A stretch of DNA of 64,000 nt from positions 1 through 64,000 of the forward strand of contig JAITSQ010000023.1 of assembly GCA_031287685.1 (NCBI GenBank). The letters run 5' to 3'. Of this stretch, positions 48,492-56,051 are shown piece by piece. The position numbers and the translations under genes are program-made. The notes under the pieces are model-generated. The model was not told the origin of the DNA. It ran no database searches and worked only from the letters and a program-made list of their open reading frames with translations. This DNA is from Clostridiales bacterium (GTDB taxonomy: Bacteria; Bacillota; Clostridia; Lachnospirales; WQUN01). Position 1 is the first letter of the stretch. The number at the start of each line of letters is the position of its first letter.

Positions 48492-49876
48492 TGGAAAACG
48501 GATTTAAGGAAAATATAATCACGGGCGTGGCCGCCGGAAGCATCGCCGAGGAGCTTGAGATAAGGGCGGGAAGCGCCCTTTTGTCCGTAAACGGCCGCCC
48601 GGTGCGGGACGTTTTCGACTATCGGTATTTAATAAACGACGAATACGTTGAAATTTTAATAAAAGACGCGGACGGAGAGGCCTCGCTTTACGAAATCGAG
48701 AAAGAATATGACGAGGATTTAGGCCTGATTTTTGAAACGGGGCTTATGGACGCCGCCGCGTCGTGCCGCAACAAGTGCCTTTTCTGTTTTATCGACCAGC
48801 TGCCGCGCGGACTGCGGCAAAGCCTTTATTTTAAGGACGACGACGCGCGGCTGTCGTTCCTTTCGGGGAATTACGTCACCCTGACGAATATGGGAGACGA
48901 GGAGTTTTCGCGGATTATTTACTATCACCTGTCGCCGGTGAATATTTCGGTACATACGGTAAGCCCGGGCTTGCGCGCGTCGATGCTTAAAAACCCGGCG
49001 GCGGGCAATATCCTCGAGCGTATAAAACGCCTCGCGGACGCGGGCATAACGATGAATTTTCAGGCGGTGCTTTGCAAGGGCGTAAACGACGGCGCCGCGC
49101 TGGACGAAACTATAGAAACGCTGGCGGGCTTCTGGCCGCGCGGGCGGTCGCTGTCCGTAGTCCCGGCGGGGCTGACAAAATTCCGGGAGGGGCTGTACCC
49201 GCTCGAGCCGTTCGCGCGGGCGGAATGTCAGGCGGTGATTAAGCGCGTGACGGCGTATCAGGATAGTTACAAGAAAAAATTCGGTTCGCGCTTCGTTTTC
49301 GCGTCGGACGAGTTTTACGTTAAGGGCGGGGTGAAAATCCCCCCGGCGAGCGAATACGAGGACTTTCCGCAGCTTGAGAACGGAGTGGGCATGCTGGCGG
49401 AAACGGACCGCGTTATAAGAGCCGGGTTGAGGCGCGTCGCCTTGAAAAACCCCCGACGGAAAAAGGGCCGGAGGAAGACAAAGCGCATAGCCGTTTTTAC
49501 GGGCGTTTGCGCGTACAACAAGGTCTCGGGGTGGTTTCGGCGCATCGGGGAAAAATTCAGCGGCGGAAATAACCCGGGCGGGCTGCGTTTCAAGACGTAT
49601 CCTGTGGAAAATGAGTTTTTCGGGCGTGAAATCACCGTTTCGGGGCTTCTTACGGGAAGAGACATAATAGCTGAGGCCAAGAGGGACAAGAGCCCGTTCG
49701 GCGTTTACGGGGCCGATTTCGCGCTTCTTCCGCCGAACGCGCTCCGCGCGGGGACGCGAACCCTCCTCGACGACCTGACGACCAGGGACATAAGCCGGGA
49801 AATCGACGCGCCTGTTTACGCCGTTGAGGAAAAGAGGCTTATAAGCTTTCTGCGCGAACAGCAAGATTACAGATAA
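48491..49876 (+). CDS. DUF512 protein: PDZ-like domain plus radical SAM-like region
   Basis: The 461-residue protein has a short PDZ-like N-terminus (residues 8-60, AGSALLSVNGRPVRD), a cysteine motif CRNKCLFCFIDQLP (near residue 92) of radical SAM type, and a C-terminal DUF512 domain. It is found next to der in many Clostridia, and a link to ribosome assembly has been guessed from that. A Lys/Arg-rich patch (NPRRKKGRRKTKR) is notable. It overlaps yraN and sits 17 bases before der. Confidence 0.85.
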   Translation: MENGFKENIITGVAAGSIAEELEIRAGSALLSVNGRPVRDVFDYRYLINDEYVEILIKDADGEASLYEIEKEYDEDLGLIFETGLMDAAASCRNKCLFCFIDQLPRGLRQSLYFKDDDARLSFLSGNYVTLTNMGDEEFSRIIYYHLSPVNISVHTVSPGLRASMLKNPAAGNILERIKRLADAGITMNFQAVLCKGVNDGAALDETIETLAGFWPRGRSLSVVPAGLTKFREGLYPLEPFARAECQAVIKRVTAYQDSYKKKFGSRFVFASDEFYVKGGVKIPPASEYEDFPQLENGVGMLAETDRVIRAGLRRVALKNPRRKKGRRKTKRIAVFTGVCAYNKVSGWFRRIGEKFSGGNNPGGLRFKTYPVENEFFGREITVSGLLTGRDIIAEAKRDKSPFGVYGADFALLPPNALRAGTRTLLDDLTTRDISREIDAPVYAVEEKRLISFLREQQDYR

Positions 49877-49893
49877 TACTAAGGAGACGGCTG

Positions 49894-51210
49894 ATGAGAC
49901 CCATAGCAGCTATAGTAGGCCGGCCCAACGTGGGCAAATCCACGCTTTTCAACAGGATAGCGGGGGAGAGAATTTCAATAGTTGACGACGCGCCCGGCGT
50001 GACCAGGGACCGCGTTTACGCGGACTGCGACTGGCGCGGGCGCGATTTTACGCTTGTCGATACGGGCGGGCTTGACCCGGCGGCGGAGGATATTATCGGG
50101 CGGCAGGTCTACGAGCAGGCGGAGATAGCCATAGAAACCGCGAGCGTAATTATTTTCCTGACGGACATAAAAACGGGCGTGACGGCGGCGGACGCGGCGG
50201 TGGCGGAGGTTCTGCGCCGCTCCGGCAAGCCTGTCGTCCTGGCGGTCAACAAGGCCGACGACATTAAAAACGCGGAAGCGGACGCGTATGAATTTTACAG
50301 CCTCGGCCTGGGCGACCCGATTGCGGTTTCTGCCGGGCAGGCGCTTTGCATAGGAGACCTGCTGGACGCGGTTTTCGCGCATTTTGACGACGCGGCGGAG
50401 GCGCCGGAGGAGGGGGACCTTATCCGCGTGGCGGTCGTGGGCAAGCCCAACGCCGGGAAGTCCTCCTTAATAAATAAAATACTGGGGCAGGAGCGCCTCC
50501 TTGTCAGCGACATCCCCGGCACCACGCGGGACGCGGTGGACACCTTCATAAAACGGGGCGGCCGGACGTACAGCTTTATCGACACGGCCGGTATGCGTAA
50601 AAAAAGCAGAATAAAGGAAAACATAGAGCATTACGCGGTTTTGCGCGCCATAGCGGCGGTGGAGCGCGCGGACGTCTGCGTTATTATGATTTCCGCCGAG
50701 GACGGCGTGGGCGAGCAGGACACGAAAATCGCCGGAATCGCCCATAACCGCGGCAAAGCCAGCATAATCGCCGTAAATAAATGGGATAAAGTGGAAAAAG
50801 ATTCTAAGACGATGGACGCGTTCTCGAAGGAAATCAACGGCGATTTGTCCTATATGCCCTACGCGCCTAAAGTGTTTATTTCCGCGCTGACCGGTCAGAG
50901 GGTGCACAAAATATTCGACTATATAGACGCCGTGTGGGAAAACTCGGCGATGCGCGTGTCCACAGGCGTGCTGAACGACGCCCTGATAGAGGCTACGGCC
51001 ACCACCCCGCCCCCCGCGCGGCGCGGCAAGGCGCTTAAAATCTATTACGCCTCCCAGGTGGGGGTCAAGCCGCCGACTTTCGTGCTTTTTGTCAACGACG
51101 CGGAGCTTCTGCATTATTCGTACAAGCGTTTCCTCGAAAACCAAATAAGGGAAAATTTTGGCTTCGCGGGGGTTCCCATAACCCTGATCGCGCGAAACCG
51201 GAAGGATTAG
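49894..51210 (+). CDS. der: Ribosome assembly GTPase Der (EngA)
   Basis: Der helps mature the 50S subunit. The 438-residue protein has two G domains in tandem: GRPNVGKST with DTGG and NKAD (residues 8-120) and GKPNAGKSS with DTAGM and NKWD (about 180-295), then the KH-like domain (about 350-438). AAGGAG precedes the ATG. It is followed after four bases by plsY, in the usual der-plsY-gpsA cluster. Confidence 0.96.
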   Translation: MRPIAAIVGRPNVGKSTLFNRIAGERISIVDDAPGVTRDRVYADCDWRGRDFTLVDTGGLDPAAEDIIGRQVYEQAEIAIETASVIIFLTDIKTGVTAADAAVAEVLRRSGKPVVLAVNKADDIKNAEADAYEFYSLGLGDPIAVSAGQALCIGDLLDAVFAHFDDAAEAPEEGDLIRVAVVGKPNAGKSSLINKILGQERLLVSDIPGTTRDAVDTFIKRGGRTYSFIDTAGMRKKSRIKENIEHYAVLRAIAAVERADVCVIMISAEDGVGEQDTKIAGIAHNRGKASIIAVNKWDKVEKDSKTMDAFSKEINGDLSYMPYAPKVFISALTGQRVHKIFDYIDAVWENSAMRVSTGVLNDALIEATATTPPPARRGKALKIYYASQVGVKPPTFVLFVNDAELLHYSYKRFLENQIRENFGFAGVPITLIARNRKD

Positions 51211-51214
51211 GCCG

Positions 51215-51862
51215 ATGTTTCGACTGATTTGCCTGTGTCTGGGCTATGCTCTGGGCTGTTTTCAGTTCGCGTATATTCTGGGCAGGGCCTTTTACAAAAT
51301 CGACATTCGGGAGCACGGCAGCGGCAACGCGGGCGCGACGAACGCCGTCCGCACGATGGGCGCCCGGGCTGGGCTGGCCGTGTTTTTTCTGGATCTGCTT
51401 AAAGGCGCCGCGGGCTTTCTTTTGGCGTCGTTTATTTTTAAGTCGGGGAGCGCCGTGACCGCCGATATTTCCGGGCTTGGCCTCCTGCCGGGGCTGTACG
51501 CCGCGGCGGGCGTGGTCCTGGGGCACTGCTTCCCTTTTTATATGGGCTTTCGCGGCGGGAAGGGCATTGCCGCCTGCGCCGGCGTTATAATGTTTACGGA
51601 CTGGCGCGTCGCTTTGACGGCCTACGCCCTGACGCTTCTTGTAATCGCCGTCACACGGTACGTTTCGGCGGGTTCGCTCTGCCTGACGCTTGCCGTGCCG
51701 GCGCTGATGATAATTTGGGGATACCCGGCGGAGTGTACGGCCGTGGCGCTGGTTATAACCGCCGTGGCGTGGTTCCGGCACAGAGGGAATATATCCCGGC
51801 TCCTCAAGGGCGAGGAACGCAAATTTAATTTCAGAAAAGATAAGAGGGATAAAAATGGTTAA
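51215..51862 (+). CDS. plsY: Glycerol-3-phosphate acyltransferase PlsY
   Basis: PlsY moves the acyl group from acyl-phosphate to glycerol-3-phosphate, the first step of phospholipid synthesis. The 215-residue membrane protein has the motifs GSGNAGATNAVRT (near residue 37), GHCFPFYMGFRGGKGIA (near 107), and an end rich in charged residues. It overlaps by eight bases an inserted DUF6273 gene which separates it from gpsA. Confidence 0.94.
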   Translation: MFRLICLCLGYALGCFQFAYILGRAFYKIDIREHGSGNAGATNAVRTMGARAGLAVFFLDLLKGAAGFLLASFIFKSGSAVTADISGLGLLPGLYAAAGVVLGHCFPFYMGFRGGKGIAACAGVIMFTDWRVALTAYALTLLVIAVTRYVSAGSLCLTLAVPALMIIWGYPAECTAVALVITAVAWFRHRGNISRLLKGEERKFNFRKDKRDKNG

Positions 51863-52403
51863 AGTTGGAGACACAATAAAATTCGGGAAATACGATTGGC
51901 GGGCGCTGGACGTTCTAGACGGAAAGACGCTGATAATTACGGAAGACATTGTCGTCAGACAGCTGCCCTACCACTCCGTGGCTGTGAATAAACTTATAAC
52001 GTGGGAAAAGTCTGACCTTCGAGGATACTTGAACAACGAGTTTTACAACAGTTTCGGCGACGAGGACAGACAGCGTATCGCGCTTACCGAAAACGTCAAT
52101 AAAAGAGTTAACGGTGAAAAAAACGTGACAAGCGACTATGTTTTTCCGCTGAGTATCGACGAGGCATATACGCTGCTTGATAAATTCTACAAAATTGCGG
52201 CGCGCGGAGACACGGCTTCTTGGTGGTGGCTCCGGTGCCCTTGCTACTTTGGCCATGGCGCCATCTACGCCTACTTTGACGGCCATGGTAACGTCTTCAG
52301 TTGCCCTGTGAACTTAAAGGACATCGGCGCCAACCTCCGAGACAATTGTCCTGTTAACTTAGAGGACGGCGGCGTCCGCCCCGCTTTATGGCTGAACCCG
52401 TAA
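51855..52403 (+). CDS. Chromosomal DUF6273 protein with variable-looking patch
   Basis: The 182-residue protein holds a whole DUF6273 domain: IKFGKYDWRALDV at the start, YLNNEFYNSF, then WWWLRCP (near residue 123) and GVRPALWLNP at the end. It shares this signature with the phage adhesin at 577. It has no signal peptide. It is inserted between plsY and gpsA, which are normally adjacent. Codons 128-151 (52236-52307) all end in C or T, and a 45-bp stretch (52301-52345) is repeated in diverged form after it. Base composition at the start is more AT-rich than its neighbours. Role unknown; candidate target of a distant diversity-generating retroelement. Confidence 0.75.
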   Translation: MVKVGDTIKFGKYDWRALDVLDGKTLIITEDIVVRQLPYHSVAVNKLITWEKSDLRGYLNNEFYNSFGDEDRQRIALTENVNKRVNGEKNVTSDYVFPLSIDEAYTLLDKFYKIAARGDTASWWWLRCPCYFGHGAIYAYFDGHGNVFSCPVNLKDIGANLRDNCPVNLEDGGVRPALWLNP

Positions 52404-52418
52404 CCCCGCTTAATAAGA

Positions 52419-52473
52419 AAAGGGCGTTTGACCTGTCTGAATCTTTTCGGACGGCTCAAAACGCCGGGCAGAA
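52419..52473. repeat. Variant palindromic repeat before gpsA
   Basis: Frame GGGCGTTTGA … CTCAAAACGCCG with inner GTCTGAA/TTCGGAC arms. This has the same plan as families A and B with other arm sequences. Confidence 0.55.
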
Positions 52474-52495
52474 AATATATAAGGAGGGAAACCCA

Positions 52496-53491
52496 TTGAG
52501 CAGGGTCTCCGTAATATCTTCCGGCAGCTGGGGCACGGCGCTTGCCGTCGTGCTTATAAATAACGGCCACAGCGTGCGAATGTGGTCTCATTCGCCCGCC
52601 GAGGCGGAAAACATGAATAAAAACCGCAAGAGCGAGTTTCTGCCGGGGGCCGAGCTTCCCGGAGCGCTTTACGTGACGACGGACGCGGCGGAGGCCGCCG
52701 AGGGCGCGGAGTTTTTCGTAAACGCCGCCCCGTCGAAATTTACGCGGAGCGCGCTGGAGCGGTTCGCGCCGTTTCTGGCCGGCGCGCGCGCGGTTATAAC
52801 CGTGTCGAAAGGGCTTGAGGAGCGGACTCTTTCCCGGCTTTCGGAGGTAATATCTGAAATCGCGCCGGAGGCCCGCGTGGCGGCGCTCACCGGGCCGAGC
52901 CACGCGGAGGAAGTGGTCCGGCGGATTCCCACGGCGTGCGTGTCCGCCTCCGCTTATCCGGAGGCCGCGCGGGACGCGCAGAACCTTTTTATGAATCAGG
53001 ATTTCCGCATATACACGACGGGGGACATAATCGGCGCGGAGCTTGGCGGCGCGCTTAAAAACGTAATCGCGGTGGCGGCGGGGATTTCCGACGGCTTGGG
53101 ATACGGCGACAACACAAAGGCCGCGCTTATGACGCGGGGGATTGCCGAAATCGCCCGGCTGGGCTGCGCGATGGGCGCGAAGCACGAGACCTTCGGCGGC
53201 TTGGCCGGAATAGGCGACTTAATCGTCACCTGCACGAGTATGCACAGCCGCAACCGCCGCGCGGGCATCCTTCTCGGGCGGGGCAAGACGCTTGACGAGA
53301 CCCTGGGAGAGGTGCGCATGGTGGTCGAGGGCGTGGACACGGCCAGGGCGGCGCTCCTGCTCGCCGAAAAACACGGCGTGTCTATGCCCATCACGAAGGA
53401 AGTGAACGAAGTCTTGTTTAACGCGAAGGAGCCGCGGCGGGCGGTGCTGGATTTGATGCTTCGCGATAAAACGACGGAAACGCGCCAATAA
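52496..53491 (+). CDS. gpsA: Glycerol-3-phosphate dehydrogenase [NAD(P)+]
   Basis: GpsA makes glycerol-3-phosphate for PlsY. The protein of about 331 residues has the Rossmann start VISSGSWGTALA, SKGLEERTLSRLSE, LTGPSHAEEV, the active-site stretch GALKNVIAVAAGISDGLGYG, cited as LKNVIAVAAGISDGLG, and TKAALMTRG. The start is a TTG at 52496, seven bases after AAGGAGGG; the frame open to 52388 reads through a palindromic repeat and is not native. The usual GxGxxG is SSGSWG here, with Ser in place of the first Gly. Confidence 0.93.
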   Translation: MSRVSVISSGSWGTALAVVLINNGHSVRMWSHSPAEAENMNKNRKSEFLPGAELPGALYVTTDAAEAAEGAEFFVNAAPSKFTRSALERFAPFLAGARAVITVSKGLEERTLSRLSEVISEIAPEARVAALTGPSHAEEVVRRIPTACVSASAYPEAARDAQNLFMNQDFRIYTTGDIIGAELGGALKNVIAVAAGISDGLGYGDNTKAALMTRGIAEIARLGCAMGAKHETFGGLAGIGDLIVTCTSMHSRNRRAGILLGRGKTLDETLGEVRMVVEGVDTARAALLLAEKHGVSMPITKEVNEVLFNAKEPRRAVLDLMLRDKTTETRQ

Positions 53492-53518
53492 ATCAGGGCG
53501 GAAAGGAGTTCGTATTTA

Positions 53519-54088
53519 TTGGGTATGAAAGAAGCGTTTGACGGCTATTTTGACAAGCTGAACGAGGCTTGGCTTCAGAAAACCGGATTCCGTCCGCAGG
53601 TTCCGTTTGTCGAGCGGCTGAAAGACACGGGTTTATATTTAGTGGATACCCTTAATGAATATGATGAAGGATACGCGGCTTGGCGCCCGAAACTTCAAAC
53701 TGAAAAAACTGACTTTGAGCCGATTGAGAAGAAGCTCGGTCTCGGTTTTGAGATTAACCCGCAAATCAAAGATTATATTTCGGTTTATTGGTTTATGGGT
53801 TTGGAGGGAAAGCGCAAGGGGAATGTTTATTATTTTCCCGCAATCCTGCCTGTTGTTTCGGCGGAATACTATGTTGAAAATTTTGTGAAACACGGAAAAA
53901 GCCACTTTGACAAAAATCAGATTTATATTTGGCTGGGTCATGTTTGTGCCGGCGCGGACGACAGCTTTCAAATTTATGTGAACAACGGGGATTGCGGCGT
54001 ATTTGCTGTTCAAGTATTGGAAAACAAATCCATTAAGGTCGCGGATTCTATTGAAGAACTTATTGATGAATTGGAGGCGGTATTGTAA
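53519..54088 (+). CDS. Syd/SUKH-2-like protein, possible orphan immunity protein
   Basis: The 189-residue protein resembles the Syd / SUKH-2 family: EGYAAWRPK, KLGLGFEINPQIKDYISVYW, cited as GLGFEINPQIKDYISVYW, and the C-terminal SIEELIDELEAVL. Syd of E. coli binds SecY, and SUKH proteins often give immunity to toxins. No toxin gene is adjacent, so it would be an orphan. Codon use is more AT-rich than in gpsA, a sign of transfer. A TTG start at 53519 lies 10 bases after AAAGGAG; the ATG six bases on is an alternative. Confidence 0.65.
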   Translation: MGMKEAFDGYFDKLNEAWLQKTGFRPQVPFVERLKDTGLYLVDTLNEYDEGYAAWRPKLQTEKTDFEPIEKKLGLGFEINPQIKDYISVYWFMGLEGKRKGNVYYFPAILPVVSAEYYVENFVKHGKSHFDKNQIYIWLGHVCAGADDSFQIYVNNGDCGVFAVQVLENKSIKVADSIEELIDELEAVL

Positions 54089-54129
54089 TTATGGGAAATA
54101 TATACGCTCAAAAGGGTGCTGATATATGT

Positions 54130-55143
54130 ATGGAATATACTGTTTTGGGACGGACGAACCTTAAAGTTTCCCGCTCGGGCTTCGGCGCGCTGCCGATTCA
54201 GCGGGTGAGCTTTGACGAGGCGGAGCGCCTTCTTTTGTCGGCGTTCGACGCGGGCATAAATTTTTTTGACACCGCCCGCGCCTACACGGACAGCGAGGAA
54301 AAAATGGGGCGCGTCGTCCCGAAAATCCGCTCTCAAATCATAATAGCCACCAAGACCATGGGCGCAAGCCCCGAAAAGCTGACGGAGGATTTGGAAACGA
54401 GCCTGCGCTCGCTGAAAACGGATTATGTGGATATTTATCAGCTGCACAACCCGCCGGAGGTTCCGAAGGAGGGCTCCCCGATTTACGAGGCCCTGCGGGC
54501 CGCGAAAAAAGCCGGCAAAATCCGCTTTATAAGCATAACCGCGCATAAGCTGACGAACGCCGTGGAGGCCGCCGAAAGCGGGCTTTACGACACGGTGCAG
54601 TATCCGCTGTCGGCGCTGTCCGACGAGCGGGAGCTTGACCTGGCCCGAAAATTTCCTGATTTGGGGATAATCGCTATGAAAGCTATGTGCGGCGGCCTGC
54701 TGAAAAGCGCCGCGCCGTCAATGGCGTATTTGCGCCGCTTTCCGAACGTCGTGCCGATATGGGGCTTTCAGGCGGCGAGCGAGCTTAACGAGGTAATCGC
54801 GCTTGAAAAGAACCCGCCGCCGCTCGACGAGGCTATGTCGGCGGAAATAGCGGCGATCCGCGCGGAGCTTTCGGGGGATTTCTGCCGTGGGTGCGGCTAT
54901 TGCAAGCCCTGCCCTCGGGAGATTATAATCGATTGGTGCGCAAGGATGCCGCTGCTTTTGCGCCGCGCGCCCTGGCGGAATTTTACAAATGAGCATTGGC
55001 GCGGCGAAATGGCGAAAATAGAGAGCTGCACAGGGTGCGGCGCTTGCAAGGCGCGCTGCCCCTACGAGCTTGACACGCCGAAGCTGCTCGCGGACGCGCT
55101 GGCGGATTTTAAGGAGTTTTTAAGATCAAAAGGGCTTTCGTAA
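54130..55143 (+). CDS. Aldo/keto reductase with C-terminal ferredoxin domain
   Basis: The protein of about 337 residues has an aldo/keto reductase barrel: YTVLGRTNLKVSRSGFGALP, cited as LGRTNLKVSRSGFGALP, DTARAYTDSEEKMG with the catalytic Tyr-type region, DIYQLHNPP and IWGFQ. Two cysteine clusters follow, CRGCGYCKPCP and CTGCGACKARCPYEL, as in 4Fe-4S ferredoxin modules. The substrate is unknown. The ATG at 54130 matches relatives; an upstream ATG at 54091 would add 13 residues. Confidence 0.87.
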   Translation: MEYTVLGRTNLKVSRSGFGALPIQRVSFDEAERLLLSAFDAGINFFDTARAYTDSEEKMGRVVPKIRSQIIIATKTMGASPEKLTEDLETSLRSLKTDYVDIYQLHNPPEVPKEGSPIYEALRAAKKAGKIRFISITAHKLTNAVEAAESGLYDTVQYPLSALSDERELDLARKFPDLGIIAMKAMCGGLLKSAAPSMAYLRRFPNVVPIWGFQAASELNEVIALEKNPPPLDEAMSAEIAAIRAELSGDFCRGCGYCKPCPREIIIDWCARMPLLLRRAPWRNFTNEHWRGEMAKIESCTGCGACKARCPYELDTPKLLADALADFKEFLRSKGLS

Positions 55144-55211
55144 GATTGGGGCTCGGTGTTTGAGGTTGCCTAAGGGGCTGAACACTCTATTTTGCTAAAG
55201 GAGAGGTTTTT

Positions 55212-55679
55212 ATGCTGACAAGAATTTTTCGATTAATGAGCGTGGTTCTCGTGCCGCTCGCGGCGGTTTTTCTTTTGAGCGGCTGCGCGGGGTCGATGTC
55301 CGGAATGTAAGTCACTTCCGACGGCCTCTACATTGAGTTTGGCTCAAAAGGCTATTTCAACCACGGCTACATCTATCCCACCATCTACCGAGGGTCGGCC
55401 GAAACAAATGTATACGGCGATGGAACCTATGAAATAAAGGCGGAGCGCAAGTTTTTATTTTGGACGACGAAAAAATATATTTACCTCAAGTATGATAACC
55501 ACGACTTCGAGGATAAATGCGAACTTAAGGGCGACTCCATTTTTCTCGACAACTGCGAGTTTATACGGCTGGACTACGAAGGCTCCGAGAAACGAAAAAT
55601 CCCCTGGGGCCGGGTTGTAATAGTGTTCGTAGTCTTGGGCTTAATCGGGGGCGCTATGGAAAAGGCAAAAGGCGGATGA
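55212..55679 (+). pseudogene. Small lipoprotein gene interrupted by one in-frame stop
   Basis: AAAGGAGAGG precedes an ATG; the frame gives a lipoprotein signal peptide (MLTRIFRLMSVVLVPLA…LLSGC) and then stops at TAA 55308-55310 after 32 codons. The same frame continues open for 122 more codons to TGA 55677-55679: VTSDGLYIEFGSKGYFNHGY, a beta-rich middle, and a C-terminal membrane helix (VVIVFVVLGLIGGAM). The product of 155 residues would be complete without the TAA, so it seems a recent nonsense mutation or a sequencing error. Family unknown. Confidence 0.75.
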
Positions 55680-55717
55680 TTCAATGCGAAAACCGGGAAA
55701 AACTTTTCAAAAACCCC

Positions 55718-55746
55718 TTGACTTCCCGCCGCCGCCGTGATATAAT
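55718..55746 (+). promoter_or_regulatory. Promoter of tRNA-Leu, separated from it by a MITE-like element
   Basis: TTGACT (55718-55723), 17-bp spacer, TATAAT (55741-55746). Transcription would start about 55753, inside the element that begins at 55750. Confidence 0.75.
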
Positions 55747-55749
55747 GCT

Positions 55750-55899
55750 TATAGCAATTTTACAAAACGTTGATTGGCGCGGAGCGGAAAATCGGCGGCA
55801 AGAAGGCGGCTTTTTCGGGCGGTATTAGGCCCGAAAAAGCACCGATTTTAAGCCGTTTTTCGCGAACGTCGGCAGTCCACGATTTTGAAAATTGCGACA
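55750..55899. mobile_element. MITE-like palindromic element between promoter and tRNA-Leu (family E)
   Basis: 150 bp bounded by TATAGCAATTTTACAAAACG and CGATTTTGAAAATTGCGACA, containing a full family B hairpin (AAGGCGGCTTTTTCGGGC with GCCCGAAAAAGCACCG). It is very close to the copy at 47867, including the GGCGCGGAGCGGAAAA left segment and the AGCCGTTTTTCGCGAACGTC right segment. Confidence 0.82.
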
Positions 55900-55912
55900 T
55901 CGTTGAATTTAC

Positions 55913-55996
55913 GCGCTCGTGGCGGAATTGGCATACGCGTTAGACTAAGGATCTAATGGGAGTTTTCCCGTGCAGGTTCAAGTCCTGTCGAGCGCA
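55913..55996 (+). tRNA. tRNA-Leu(AAG), CCA not encoded
   Basis: Acceptor GCGCTCG/CGAGCGC, D-arm GCGGAATTGGCATACGC, anticodon arm TTAGA-CTAAGGA-TCTAA with anticodon AAG (reads CUU), a long variable arm TGGGAGTTTTCCCG and T-arm GCAGGTTCAAGTCCTGT. The discriminator A is followed by TAAA, so CCA is added after transcription, unlike the tRNA-Ser of this window. Confidence 0.93.
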
Positions 55997-56005
55997 TAAA
56001 GTTTG

Positions 56006-56034
56006 CCCCCCTGAAATAAGGGGGGTTATTTTTA
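56006..56034 (+). terminator. Terminator between tRNA-Leu and metG
   Basis: CCCCCCT and AGGGGGG around a short loop, followed by TTATTTTTAT. Confidence 0.82.
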
Positions 56035-56051
56035 TAAAAGGCGGGCATTTA

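Noticed and set aside
52388-52495. Long N-terminal extension of GpsA
   Set aside because: The extra residues are encoded by a palindromic repeat and the overlap with the DUF6273 gene; a TTG with an ideal ribosome site at 52496 gives the normal start.
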